Shown: positions 53,728 through 63,422 of the stretch, piece after piece
Numbering within the stretch: position 1 is the stretch's first letter
Layout of the letters: every line of letters begins with the position of its first letter
From: an uncultured Desulfomonile sp.
Lineage (GTDB): Bacteria; Desulfobacterota; Desulfomonilia; Desulfomonilales; Desulfomonilaceae
Length of the DNA stretch: 64,000 nt
NCBI GenBank assembly: GCA_903952205.1
Contig: CAJBEZ010000060.1
Span: forward strand, 1 to 64,000
Reading direction: 5' to 3'
Translations under genes and position numbers: made by a program
Notes under the pieces: generated by a model
The model's input: only the letters and a program-made list of their open reading frames with translations
Told to the model about the DNA's origin: nothing
Database searches by the model: none

Positions 53728-56298
53728 ATGTCGTGTTTCAAACATGGGGGGACCTTGCGGCTATATTCGGAGCGAACGGGTTTGTCTCCGGACCAAATCC
53801 TTGATTTTTCCGCAAACATCAATCCGCTTGGCCCCCCGGAATGGCTGGCGCCACTTATACAAGTTTCAATTGAAGATATATTTCATTATCCGGATCCGGA
53901 GTGTATTGAACTCCGAGCGGCCTGCGCCAGGAAATACAACGTGAGTCCGCTGCATATTCTGGTGGGTAACGGCTCGACCGAACTTCTGTTTCTTATTCCC
54001 AGGGCATTGAGACTGCGTCGAGCCATAATCCCCACTCCATCATATATTGACTATGCGACTGCGGCCAGGCACGCGAATCTTGAGGTCAAGTTTGTTGACA
54101 TCGAAGAGACAAACGGCTTTCGCTTGGATTTGAGTTTGTTGAAATCGCAAATTGAGGGTGGAGAGATCGTTTTTGTCGGGCATCCGAACAATCCAACGGG
54201 CATAAGTCTTGACTTAGACGCCACGAAGGATCTCATATCGTCGAGTCCTGAAACTGTCTTTGTAATCGATGAAGCATTCCTTGACCTGACGGACTCGATT
54301 AAATCGTTTTGCAGTGAAGATCTTTTGAACGTCATAGTCCTGGTGTCGCTGACCAAAACTTTTTCAATACCGGGGCTGCGATTGGGTATAGCCATAGCCA
54401 GGCCCGAGTGGGCAACCCAGATACGAAAGTTGCAGGCGCCCTGGTCGGTCAACGCTCTAGCTCAACGAGTCGGAAAAGAGGCGGTGGAGGATAGCGATTT
54501 TGTTGAAAAAAGCCGGGAATATGTCAGAGCCCAGCGCATCAAATTGGAGTCAGCTCTAAATTCCATAAATGGTCTGAGTGTTTTTCCATCCCAAGCCAAT
54601 TTTCTACTGGTCAGGATTGATCGACCGGGCCTTGACTGCCGGTCGCTCTCAGAGCAGACACTGGCCAAAGGTGTGGCCATTCGTCCATGCGAAAATTTTA
54701 GAGGACTGGGGCCACAGTATTTTCGAGTCGCTGTGCGCACGGAAGAAGAAAATGAAATTCTTTTTGAGACGTTGAATTCAATTTTCACAGGGACCAAGAA
54801 AAGGCAGAGACTTGGGACAGCCCGATCTATAATGTTTCAGGGAACAAGCTCTAATGCGGGCAAGAGTGTGCTCACCGCAGCGTTTTGCAGAATTTTCCTC
54901 CAGGATGGGCACAGTGTAGCGCCATTCAAATCACAAAACATGTCTCTCAATTCCTTTGTGACGCTTAGAAATGAGGAAATTGGCAGAGCCCAGGCCCTTC
55001 AAGCCCAGGCTTGCCGGCTTGAACCCGACGCCCGCATGAATCCTATTCTATTGAAGCCGAACAGTGACACAGGCAGCCAGGTCATAGTAATGGGGAAGCC
55101 GGTCTCCAACATGAACGTCGAGCAATACATCGCATTCAAGCCAGTCGCATTTGAACATGCGGTCCGTGCGTTTGATTCGCTTGCTCAGGAATTCGACGTT
55201 GTCGTAATAGAAGGAGCGGGTAGTCCCGCAGAGATCAACTTGAAGTCCCACGATATCGTGAACATGGCCGTAGCCCGACATGCCCGGTCTGCAGTGATCG
55301 TGGTGGGCGATATCGATCGAGGTGGGGTTTTCGCATCGTTTATAGGGACCATGGATTTGCTGGCAAACTGGGAGAAAAGACAGGTAAAAGGATTTATAGT
55401 AAATCGTTTCAGAGGACGGGAGGAGTTGCTTGGCTCGGCGATTGCTTTTACGGAGCGGGCGACAGGTAGGGACGTCCTTGGAGTTGTTCCTTACATTCAA
55501 AGGCTAGGACTCCCCGAAGAGGACTCTGTATCCTTCAAGTCTGAACGCTCTCTGCATTATGATTCCTCAGATCGGGTTGTTGATATTGCGGTTATTGATT
55601 TACCGCATATATCCAATTTCACGGATTTGGACGCGTTCAGGATCGAAGCTGACGTGCAACTGAGAATTGTAAGGCAGGCCGATGAGATACTTGAACCCGA
55701 CGTCATCATCATACCTGGCAGCAAGAATGTAATCAAGGATCTGAACTATCTCAATTCCCGGGGAATCAGCCAAGCCATCCAGGCCCTTTTCCTCGCAGGC
55801 GTGACTGAGATTGTGGGGATTTGCGGCGGATTCCAGATGATTGGGGAATCGATACAGGATTTACACGGACTTGAATCTGACCTGAAAAATATCAAGGGAC
55901 TTGGTTTTCTGAGATTGACCACAGAGATGGAACTGGAAAAAACCCTCAGTCGTGTCAAAGCCACACACACAGATTCGGGGAAATTAGTTTTTGGCTATGA
56001 GATTCACCATGGACAAACGATTCCAAATGGGGCCATAGAAGCTTTTTCAGGTGAGGACGGTTCGGCTCTCGGTTATATGTCCCCCAACGGCCTTACATGG
56101 GGAACATACATTCATGGTGTATTTGACGCCGATACATTCAGACGATGGTTTATCAACAGAATCCGAAAACGCAAAGGCCTATCGCCTGTGGACGACATTC
56201 CAACATTATATGACATAGAGCCAAGCCTGGATCGTTTGGCCGGCATTGTCCGAAAGAGCGTTCGTATGAATGACATTTATCGGTTGATGGGACTGTGA
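53728..56298 (+). CDS. Fused threonine-phosphate decarboxylase-like (CobC/CobD) and cobyric acid synthase (CobQ)
   Basis: The start is ATG 53728 (MSCFKHGGTLRLYSERTGL). Residues about 1-355 form a PLP aminotransferase-type domain (DFSANINPLGPP, GNGSTELLFLIPRA, Lys in SLTKTFSIPGLRLGI), matching L-threonine-O-3-phosphate decarboxylase that makes the aminopropanol linker. Residues about 365-856 are CobQ: P-loop GTSSNAGKS, FKSQNMSLNS, amidotransferase Cys in ICGGFQMIGE and C-terminal YIHGVF. CobQ amidates four side chains of cobyrinate. The fusion has no stop or frameshift at the seam. Confidence 0.92.
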   Translation: MSCFKHGGTLRLYSERTGLSPDQILDFSANINPLGPPEWLAPLIQVSIEDIFHYPDPECIELRAACARKYNVSPLHILVGNGSTELLFLIPRALRLRRAIIPTPSYIDYATAARHANLEVKFVDIEETNGFRLDLSLLKSQIEGGEIVFVGHPNNPTGISLDLDATKDLISSSPETVFVIDEAFLDLTDSIKSFCSEDLLNVIVLVSLTKTFSIPGLRLGIAIARPEWATQIRKLQAPWSVNALAQRVGKEAVEDSDFVEKSREYVRAQRIKLESALNSINGLSVFPSQANFLLVRIDRPGLDCRSLSEQTLAKGVAIRPCENFRGLGPQYFRVAVRTEEENEILFETLNSIFTGTKKRQRLGTARSIMFQGTSSNAGKSVLTAAFCRIFLQDGHSVAPFKSQNMSLNSFVTLRNEEIGRAQALQAQACRLEPDARMNPILLKPNSDTGSQVIVMGKPVSNMNVEQYIAFKPVAFEHAVRAFDSLAQEFDVVVIEGAGSPAEINLKSHDIVNMAVARHARSAVIVVGDIDRGGVFASFIGTMDLLANWEKRQVKGFIVNRFRGREELLGSAIAFTERATGRDVLGVVPYIQRLGLPEEDSVSFKSERSLHYDSSDRVVDIAVIDLPHISNFTDLDAFRIEADVQLRIVRQADEILEPDVIIIPGSKNVIKDLNYLNSRGISQAIQALFLAGVTEIVGICGGFQMIGESIQDLHGLESDLKNIKGLGFLRLTTEMELEKTLSRVKATHTDSGKLVFGYEIHHGQTIPNGAIEAFSGEDGSALGYMSPNGLTWGTYIHGVFDADTFRRWFINRIRKRKGLSPVDDIPTLYDIEPSLDRLAGIVRKSVRMNDIYRLMGL

Positions 56299-57260
56299 TC
56301 TCAATAGAATGGCAGGTCATGGCGGCCCTGGTCCTGGACGCTTTAATAGGCGACCCCAGATCGTGGCCCCATCCGGTCCGCCTCATGGGGTGGCTGGCTA
56401 TGAGGCTTGAGCCTATCACTCGAAGCTCTTTTGCAAATGCCCGAGTTGCGGGATTGCTGACAGCGCTCATAGTGATAGCGGTGACCGGCGTACTGACATA
56501 CTGCGTCGCTCAGATTGGGCTCAAGGTAAATCCGTGGATTGGAGCGATTGTTTCTATAGTAATAATATACACGGGAATAGCGGCTCATGATCTCGCAAGA
56601 CACGCCCACGAGGTCAAACTGGCCCTAGACCAGGGGAACCTGGTCCTGGCGAGGAAAAGGGTTGGAATGATTTGCGGGAGGGATACGGAAGAACTGGATG
56701 AACCGGCTATTATAAGGGCCACAGTGGAGAGTGTGGCCGAGAACCTCGTAGATGGAGTCACAGCCCCACTCTTTTACGGAGTTCTGACAGGGCCCGTAGG
56801 AGTAATGGTTTACAAAGCAATCAGCACGTTGGATTCAACCTTCGGTTACAGGAATGAATGTTATTTGATGTTTGGCTGGGCGTCGGCAAAGCTCGATGAT
56901 ATCGCAGCCTTTCTACCCAGCAGGTTAACCGCCGTCCTGGTTCCATGCGCAGCCTTGATACTGGGAATGAGATCTAAGGAATCGTTTAGTGTAATGCGGG
57001 CTGACAGACTCCACCACGCGAGTCCCAATTCCGGGCATAGTGAGGCGGCATTCTCCGGCGCCCTAGGTTTGACGCTCGGTGGCCCAAATCGCTATCAGGG
57101 CGTAGTCCATTACAAACCCTTCATTGGTAGGGCGACTGAGCAACCATCGAGCGAGCATATCAACGAGAGCGTGAGACTTATGAGAGTCACCGCTCTTATT
57201 TCATTAATGGCTTTTGCTCTGGCTTTAAATGTTATGAGGATTATATTTTCCTGGCTGTAG
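56295..57260 (+). CDS. cbiB: Adenosylcobinamide-phosphate synthase
   Basis: The 321-residue membrane protein starts at GTG overlapping the cobQ stop. It has ALIGDPRSWPHPVRLMGW, RDTEELDEPAIIRATVESVAENLVDGVTAPLFY, and FGYRNECYLMFGWASAKLDD, all CbiB features. It attaches (R)-1-amino-2-propanol or its phosphate to cobyric acid, using the linker made by the upstream domain. Confidence 0.95.
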   Translation: MISIEWQVMAALVLDALIGDPRSWPHPVRLMGWLAMRLEPITRSSFANARVAGLLTALIVIAVTGVLTYCVAQIGLKVNPWIGAIVSIVIIYTGIAAHDLARHAHEVKLALDQGNLVLARKRVGMICGRDTEELDEPAIIRATVESVAENLVDGVTAPLFYGVLTGPVGVMVYKAISTLDSTFGYRNECYLMFGWASAKLDDIAAFLPSRLTAVLVPCAALILGMRSKESFSVMRADRLHHASPNSGHSEAAFSGALGLTLGGPNRYQGVVHYKPFIGRATEQPSSEHINESVRLMRVTALISLMAFALALNVMRIIFSWL

Positions 57261-57299
57261 AACTCGCCAGTGCGCACCGCAAAGGGGATCAAATTCCGG

Positions 57300-58736
57300 A
57301 TGACGGAATCAGCCCGTAAAATCCTGGGCGCTAAGACTCCGAAGATCATGATCGCCGGGGCGTCCAGTGGAGTAGGAAAGACGTCCGTTACACTGGCGCT
57401 TGTGGTGGCGCTCATCAATAGGGGGCTTAGAGTCCAAACCTATAAGGTTGGCCCGGATTATCTGGACCCCACATATCTGACACTGGTATCCGGCAAACCC
57501 TGCTATAATCTTGACGGCTGGATGATGGGCAGGGACCATGTTATCGAACTATTCGCATCAAGCTCGAAGGGCTCTGATATTTGCGTTATTGAAGGTGTAA
57601 TGGGATTTTTTGATGGAGCAAGCGCCACAAGCTTGGACGGAAGTAGCGCGGAGATAGCCAAATGGCTTGAAATTCCATCTGTAATAATTATGAACGCTCA
57701 CGGGGTAGGGCGCACTTTTGCAGCCCTGGTCAAGGGGATGACTGATTTTGAGCCTCTAATGCCGGTGAAGGGGTTCATAGCCAATTTCTGCGGTTCTACA
57801 CGACATGCGCAATCATTGTCTGAATCGCTCCGGTTTTCACACTTACCCGATCTGGTCGGAGCTATCCCACGCGAATCCATGCCGGCGATTCCTCGAAGAC
57901 ATCTTGGTCTCGTTACGGCGGATAAAGAGTGGATGAAGACTGAGATTCTTGATGCCCTCGGCAAGACAGCGGAAACATATTTAGGGCTTGACGAGATTCT
58001 GAAAATCGCTAAATCCGGAGGGCCCATCCCGGTTCCATCGATTGCACCGAGGATTTCAAAGACCCCCGGTCGAGCCATCCGGCTAGGCCTGGCGTATGAT
58101 GCGGCATTTCATTTTTACTATCAAGACAATCTGGAAATATTAGAGCGGCATGGTTTCGAAATTATAAGGTTTTCCCCTATAAATGACCGTCTGGACCTGC
58201 AGTTATTCGACGCGATTTATTTTGGAGGTGGATATCCGGAGGAATACGCCCAGGATCTGTCCGCTAATGACGCCATGCTGCGTGAAATCAGGGATTTCTC
58301 AAAACTCGGCAGGCCTGTGTACGCAGAATGTGGAGGATTGATGTACCTTTCGGAAGGAATAGAAACGGTGGAAGGCGAACAATTTGGCATGGTAGGGTTG
58401 CTGCCTGCATGGACCAGGATGAAAAGACGCCGGAAGGCATTGAGATACGTAGAGGTCACGCTGAACCAGGATTCACTTTTTGGTTCGAAAGACGACATCT
58501 TCCGGGGACATGAATTTCATTATTCAGAACTTATTCACAACACGTCGGAACAGAACTCATGGGCGCCAGCATACACGTCCCGGCTAAAAGGCGAAGGGGA
58601 TAGCGCACAGGAGGGTTTCCAGAAGGGCAACATTCTGATAAGTTACGTTCACGCTCATTTTGCTTCTCGACCCGCTTCGGTTGTACGTTTCAGGCAAGTC
58701 TGCCAGGAGGCGAGAGCCCAAAAATTACGGAAATAA
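57300..58736 (+). CDS. cbiA: Cobyrinic acid a,c-diamide synthase
   Basis: The protein has an ATP-binding P-loop (GASSGVGKTS), YKVGPDYLDPTYL, and a class I amidotransferase domain with Cys in AECGGLMYLSEG and His in YVHAHFASRP. It amidates the a and c side chains of cobyrinate or sirohydrochlorin-like intermediates in the anaerobic route. The start is taken at ATG 57300; an upstream GTG at 57270 is possible. Confidence 0.94.
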   Translation: MTESARKILGAKTPKIMIAGASSGVGKTSVTLALVVALINRGLRVQTYKVGPDYLDPTYLTLVSGKPCYNLDGWMMGRDHVIELFASSSKGSDICVIEGVMGFFDGASATSLDGSSAEIAKWLEIPSVIIMNAHGVGRTFAALVKGMTDFEPLMPVKGFIANFCGSTRHAQSLSESLRFSHLPDLVGAIPRESMPAIPRRHLGLVTADKEWMKTEILDALGKTAETYLGLDEILKIAKSGGPIPVPSIAPRISKTPGRAIRLGLAYDAAFHFYYQDNLEILERHGFEIIRFSPINDRLDLQLFDAIYFGGGYPEEYAQDLSANDAMLREIRDFSKLGRPVYAECGGLMYLSEGIETVEGEQFGMVGLLPAWTRMKRRRKALRYVEVTLNQDSLFGSKDDIFRGHEFHYSELIHNTSEQNSWAPAYTSRLKGEGDSAQEGFQKGNILISYVHAHFASRPASVVRFRQVCQEARAQKLRK

Positions 58737-58745
58737 AGGCGATAG

Positions 58746-59420
58746 ATGTCAATAAAACCCTTGATAAGATCCCTGTATGAATCCCCCATGACCGGAGATG
58801 AAATAGAGGCTAAATCTTTCGAAACAATAGACGCTGAGGCCCAAGTATCAGGATTTTCTCCAGGACAGTGGGCCGTAGTCAGAAGACTTGTTCATGCGAG
58901 CGCTGATTTTAATCTCGTAGATCAGATCAGGTTCTCGGAAAATGCGATCGACGCCGGCATGCGGGCATTGAGGTCCGGATCAAAAATATATGTTGATTCT
59001 AAAATGATACTTTCCGGATTGTCCCTGCCAAGATTGAGACGGGTTTCGTTGGATTATAGCCCTGAACGCCTCATGTGCCATGTTTCAGATCCTGACGTAG
59101 TGACCATGTCAAAGGAGACAGGGCTGCCAAGATCACTGCATGCGGTGAGGAAATCGGCCCCAAAGCTTCATGGCGCCATAGCCGTTTTTGGAAACGCTCC
59201 TGTGGCTTTAATGGAGCTGAACCGGATGATAATCGAAGACGAAGTCTTGCCGGCTCTTGTCATAGGAATGCCGGTCGGTTTTGTTCATGTGGTGGAAAGT
59301 AAGCTCGAATTGATGTCGCTAGGGGTTGAATTCATCGTTATCGAAGGACGTCGAGGAGGCAGCCCTCTAGCAGTCGCCACAGTTCACGCCCTATGCGAAT
59401 TGGCTGTCTTGCCGGCATAG
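58746..59420 (+). CDS. cbiC: Cobalt-precorrin-8 methylmutase
   Basis: The 224-residue protein has the catalytic His in VRRLVHASADFNLVDQIRFS and the GNAPVALMEL and GMPVGFVHVVESK blocks of CbiC/CobH. It moves a methyl group from C11 to C12 to give cobyrinate. Confidence 0.93.
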   Translation: MSIKPLIRSLYESPMTGDEIEAKSFETIDAEAQVSGFSPGQWAVVRRLVHASADFNLVDQIRFSENAIDAGMRALRSGSKIYVDSKMILSGLSLPRLRRVSLDYSPERLMCHVSDPDVVTMSKETGLPRSLHAVRKSAPKLHGAIAVFGNAPVALMELNRMIIEDEVLPALVIGMPVGFVHVVESKLELMSLGVEFIVIEGRRGGSPLAVATVHALCELAVLPA

Positions 59421-59494
59421 ATTGAATGACGGCAAGTCTCTGTGACGAATGGACCCGCCCTTTGGTTCTGTAATGTTCGAATTGGAAAATATTG

Positions 59495-60547
59495 ATGCGA
59501 AACGGACTTACGACCGGTACATGCGCCGCTGCGGCCGCTAAGGCCGCTGCTTACGCAGTGGTTCACGGCAAAGGACTTGAGCGGGTGGAGATTACTCTGC
59601 CCAGTGGTGGTGTAGTAAGTGTCCCTGTCGTTGAGGTGTCAATCGGACAGAATGTAGCTACCGCTATTGTGCGCAAGGACGCCGGTGATGATCCGGATGT
59701 TACTGACAAGGCGCTAATCAAAGTCTCGGTGTCTTTCGATTCTGAGTCTGAGGTAACCATTAGGGGAGGGGAGGGTATAGGTGTGGTAACTAAACCTGGT
59801 TTATCCGTAGAAGTTGGAATGCACGCCATCAACCCGGTCCCTATGGGCATGATAAGGAATTCGATCAGGGAAGTCACCGATCGTGGATTACAGGTGATAG
59901 TTGAAATTCCGGGCGGGCGGACTCTTGCCGAAAAGACTTACAATCCCCGACTGGGAATAGTTGGCGGGCTGTCAATACTAGGCACCTCAGGCATTGTCAA
60001 ACCATTCAGCGCTCAAGCCATAAGAGACACGTTAAAGCTGTCGGTTCGTGTGGCGCTTGCCTCTGGAATCAGCTGGCCTGTATTGACTCCGGGACGGATA
60101 GGCCACAGAGCCATCGACAGACTGTTCAACTTACCTGAAGAGCAGGTAATAGAGGTTGGAAATGAGTGGGGATTCCTTCTGGAAGAAATGTCCGGCCGCA
60201 ATTTTGAGCGAGTTCTGATCGTAGGCCATCCGGGAAAACTGGCCAAGCTGTTAATGGGTTACTGGGATACTCACTCCAAGAGATCCCCGAGCGCCGCGTC
60301 GTTTGTCTCAGAGTTGGCCTCGTCAATTCTTGGGGAACCTGTGAAATCGTTTGCAACCGTCGAAGGTTCGATGCAATCACTCAATCCAGATCAGCTTACA
60401 ATGTTGTCGAACTCTCTGGCTGAAAGAATTTGTCGGATTGTAAACAGCAAGTTAAGTTCAAGCATACCGGTTTCGACAATCCTGATAAATTTAAAATCCG
60501 AAGTTGTAGGTCATTGCGGGGAATTAAGCTATTGGCCCACCAAATAA
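59495..60547 (+). CDS. cbiD: Cobalt-precorrin-5B C1-methyltransferase
   Basis: The protein opens with NGLTTGTCAAAAAKAAA and has GEGIGVVTKPGL, NPVPMGMI and GRIGHRAI blocks characteristic of CbiD, the anaerobic-pathway C1 methyltransferase that differs from the other methylases in fold. Start ATG 59495. Confidence 0.95.
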   Translation: MRNGLTTGTCAAAAAKAAAYAVVHGKGLERVEITLPSGGVVSVPVVEVSIGQNVATAIVRKDAGDDPDVTDKALIKVSVSFDSESEVTIRGGEGIGVVTKPGLSVEVGMHAINPVPMGMIRNSIREVTDRGLQVIVEIPGGRTLAEKTYNPRLGIVGGLSILGTSGIVKPFSAQAIRDTLKLSVRVALASGISWPVLTPGRIGHRAIDRLFNLPEEQVIEVGNEWGFLLEEMSGRNFERVLIVGHPGKLAKLLMGYWDTHSKRSPSAASFVSELASSILGEPVKSFATVEGSMQSLNPDQLTMLSNSLAERICRIVNSKLSSSIPVSTILINLKSEVVGHCGELSYWPTK

Positions 60548-61170
60548 ATATAATAGGTTGTGGTCCTGGATCACCCGATTGCCTTACCCTCGAGGCTGTC
60601 AAGGCTGTGAGGACCTGTGTGCGCCTTGTAGGATCTCAAAGACTGCTAGGGTTGTTCCCGTGGTTTACCGGCGAGAAAATCCCTATAGGCGCCGACATGA
60701 GTTCGGCTGTCAAAATGATCGACGAGGCTCGTGAGAAAGGACCAGTTGGTGTTCTTGTAAGTGGCGATCCTGGTCTGTTCAGCCTCGCCAGGTTGGTGAG
60801 GAATAAATTCGGTTCAGATATATGCAAAAATGTCCCCGGCATAAGTTCCTTACAAGTAGCGTTTGCAAGGGTTGGACTCGACTGGTCTGACGCCAGAATT
60901 ATTACTTCCCACGCCCAGGATCCGGATTCGGATGTCGTTTCTTCATTGTACTCCGAGTCGAAAATAGCCGTGTTCCTGGGGCGTTCTGACTCAATGAATT
61001 GGGTCCGGTCATTTCTCATGACTCATCCGAGAAAAGTCAAATGTCTTTTGTTCGAAAATCTTTCTCTGGAAGATGAGAACATAAGCGAAATAGAAGCTGG
61101 CTGTATGTCTGAAATAAAGGTCAGTTCTCGTTCGTTGTTGCTTGTGATAGATCGGGGGCTTCTTGTATGA
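60532..61170 (+). CDS. cbiE: Cobalt-precorrin-7 C5-methyltransferase
   Basis: The start is TTG 60532 (MAHQINIIGCGPGSPDCLTLEA), with GGGGA 10 nt upstream and 16 bp overlap with cbiD. The protein has the tetrapyrrole methylase N-terminal GCGPGSPD and SGDPGLFSLAR motifs. At 212 residues it is CbiE alone; the decarboxylating CbiT half found fused in CobL is not present here. Confidence 0.88.
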   Translation: MAHQINIIGCGPGSPDCLTLEAVKAVRTCVRLVGSQRLLGLFPWFTGEKIPIGADMSSAVKMIDEAREKGPVGVLVSGDPGLFSLARLVRNKFGSDICKNVPGISSLQVAFARVGLDWSDARIITSHAQDPDSDVVSSLYSESKIAVFLGRSDSMNWVRSFLMTHPRKVKCLLFENLSLEDENISEIEAGCMSEIKVSSRSLLLVIDRGLLV

Positions 61171-61892
61171 ATAAATGCGTCTTTTATGGGGTCGGAGTTG
61201 GACCGGGAGATCCTGAACTTATTACTGTCAGGGCTGCAAATATAATTTCCCAGAGCAAACTAATTTTCGCTCCGAAGTCCGGGGCATCGCAGGAAAGCCT
61301 TGCTTTAAAGATTGCGCGGCGCTATGTAGGTGAGGACACTGACGTGAGGTTGCTTGAGTTTCCTTTGGAAGGTTCTGGCCAAAGGCCTCAGGAGAGATGG
61401 AACGAGTCCTGTCAGCCAGTCCTTGAAGCTCTTGTCAGGGGTGAAGATTGCTGCTTTGTCACCCTGGGCGATCCTTACATATATTCCACTTACATTTATC
61501 TGGTCAGGGCAATTCGAAATCATTTACCAAAAACCAACATAGTGACTGTACCGGGTGTGACGGCGTTTAACGCAGCAGCCGCTCTTGCTCAGTTCTCTCT
61601 GGCCGAGGCTGATGAATCAATAAATCTCGTTCCCGCTTCGGTAATATTGGATGCTTCAGAGTGGGAGGACCCGCCGCTCGGCGCCCATGTGGTGATGAAA
61701 ATTGGAGACAAATTGAAAAACGTAAAGGCCAGCCTGCTTGGATTTCGTGAGACGGTGAGGACCGTCTTTGTTACTCGGGCCGGGTTGCCCGGGCAAAAGG
61801 TCATGGAATGGCCGTCAGAAGTTCCCGATGATCTTAGTCAGGCGAACATGACCGTCATATTGACAAGATTCAGGGCGAAGAAATCCTCATGA
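61167..61892 (+). CDS. cbiL: Cobalt-precorrin-2 C20-methyltransferase
   Basis: The 241-residue protein has GVGVGPGDPELITVRA, FVTLGDPYIYSTYIYLV and VPGVTAFNAAAA, typical of CbiL/CobI. It adds the C20 methyl group. It overlaps cbiE and cbiF by 4 nt each. Confidence 0.92.
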   Translation: MNKCVFYGVGVGPGDPELITVRAANIISQSKLIFAPKSGASQESLALKIARRYVGEDTDVRLLEFPLEGSGQRPQERWNESCQPVLEALVRGEDCCFVTLGDPYIYSTYIYLVRAIRNHLPKTNIVTVPGVTAFNAAAALAQFSLAEADESINLVPASVILDASEWEDPPLGAHVVMKIGDKLKNVKASLLGFRETVRTVFVTRAGLPGQKVMEWPSEVPDDLSQANMTVILTRFRAKKSS

Positions 61893-62644
61893 AAGTTATC
61901 TTTGTTGGTTCAGGGCCAGGTAGTCCCGATTTACTGACTTTACGTGGGGCGCGAGTCCTTGCGCAATGCAGAGTCTGCGTGTACGCCGGGTCGCTGGTCA
62001 ACCCTGAAATACTTGAAATGATACCTGATTCAGCGGAAAAACACGACTCTTCAAAATTAAATCTTGACGAGATAACAAATATTTTCGCTGACGCAATGGG
62101 ACGAGACATCGATGTCGTTAGACTCCATTCAGGGGATCCGGCGATATTCGGGGCGATTCGAGAGCAGATGATGCGATTGGACGCTCTAAAAATTGCATAC
62201 GAAGTCATCCCGGGTGTGAGTTCGTTCCAGGCCACGGCGGCTGCGCTGAAAATAGAACTGACAGCGCCTGAAATATCCCAGACCATAATACTCACAAGGA
62301 CAGCGGGCAGGACACCTATGCCTGAAGGTCAGGACCTTGAAAGTCTTGCCGGTATTCGGGCGACACTATGTGTCTTTTTATCTGTAGACAAGATTGACGA
62401 TGTGGCCGTCCGGCTTCAGAAAATCTACGGACCTGATTGCCCCGCCGCCGTCGTACGCAGAGCCTCGTGGCCGGATCAACTTATAGTTAGCGGGACTCTG
62501 TCCGACATTGCCGACAAGACCAAGGCGGCGCGAATCACCAAAACAGCCATGATAGTCGTTGGACCCGCGCTTGGAAAAAACCTGCCGGCTTCAAAACTCT
62601 ACGATGCCAGGTTTAGTCATGAATTCCGAAAAAGCGTCGATTGA
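61889..62644 (+). CDS. cbiF: Cobalt-precorrin-4 C11-methyltransferase
   Basis: The 251-residue protein has VGSGPGSPDLLTLRGARVL, RLHSGDPAIFGAIREQM and EVIPGVSSFQATAAAL, the CbiF/CobM pattern, plus TRTAGRTPMPEGQDLESLA. Upstream ATG overlaps cbiL. Confidence 0.94.
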   Translation: MKVIFVGSGPGSPDLLTLRGARVLAQCRVCVYAGSLVNPEILEMIPDSAEKHDSSKLNLDEITNIFADAMGRDIDVVRLHSGDPAIFGAIREQMMRLDALKIAYEVIPGVSSFQATAAALKIELTAPEISQTIILTRTAGRTPMPEGQDLESLAGIRATLCVFLSVDKIDDVAVRLQKIYGPDCPAAVVRRASWPDQLIVSGTLSDIADKTKAARITKTAMIVVGPALGKNLPASKLYDARFSHEFRKSVD

Positions 62645-63422
62645 AAGCGCCGGAACAGCTTTAATCACTTTATCGGACGAGGGAGCGGCCCTGGTTGAAA
62701 GACTGTGCTACATCCTGGAGAACCGATTGATATTTCTGCACGCGAACGTGGACCCCCGGTTTTCCGGAAAAAGATTCGATCGCCTACTGGATATCTCCGG
62801 CAACATTTTCTCGAGTTTCAGGAACATAGTCTTCATAGGGCCAACTGGGGTTGCTGTTAGGGCATTCGGGCGTTTGGCGTCCCACAAGACCATAGACCCT
62901 GCCATAGTAGTCGTGGATGTGTGCGCTAGGTACGTCATAAGCCTGTTGTCGGGCCACGAGGGTGGGGCAAATGATCTGGCGATAGTAGTGGCTAACCACC
63001 TCGACGCCGAACCGGTAATCACAACCACCACGGAAGCGCGCAAGGACCTTATCGTCGGAGTTGGATGCCGAAAGGCAGTCCATTACTCTGTTATTGTCGA
63101 AGCTATAACGTCAACCCTTTCTATGGAAGGGTTGGATATGTCCAGAGTCCGCTTCATAGCCTCAGCCGACATAAAAAAGACCGAGTCAGGCCTTATTGAG
63201 GCGGCCAGGTTTCTTGGAATTCCCCTGAGATTTGTCTCCTCCGAGGAGATTACACGGAAGCATTACGCTTTTGAGATATCAGATCTTGTTTACTCGCAGT
63301 TTGGGCTGCCGGGCGTAGCGGAACCCAGCGCGATACTTGCGGGGAGGAGGACGGAATTAATAGTACCGAAAAGAAAATCAAACGGAGTAACGGTTGCGGT
63401 TGCAAGGGAAAACTGTACGTAG
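62619..63422 (+). CDS. cbiG: Cobalt-precorrin-5A hydrolase
   Basis: CbiG opens the delta-lactone ring and releases acetaldehyde. The start is ATG 62619, 26 bp inside cbiF. Blocks IGPTGVAVRAFGRL, VVVDVCARYVISLLSGHEGGANDLA and ITTTTEARKDLIVGVGCRK match the family. It ends in the same region where cbiH begins in another frame. Confidence 0.9.
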   Translation: MNSEKASIESAGTALITLSDEGAALVERLCYILENRLIFLHANVDPRFSGKRFDRLLDISGNIFSSFRNIVFIGPTGVAVRAFGRLASHKTIDPAIVVVDVCARYVISLLSGHEGGANDLAIVVANHLDAEPVITTTTEARKDLIVGVGCRKAVHYSVIVEAITSTLSMEGLDMSRVRFIASADIKKTESGLIEAARFLGIPLRFVSSEEITRKHYAFEISDLVYSQFGLPGVAEPSAILAGRRTELIVPKRKSNGVTVAVARENCT

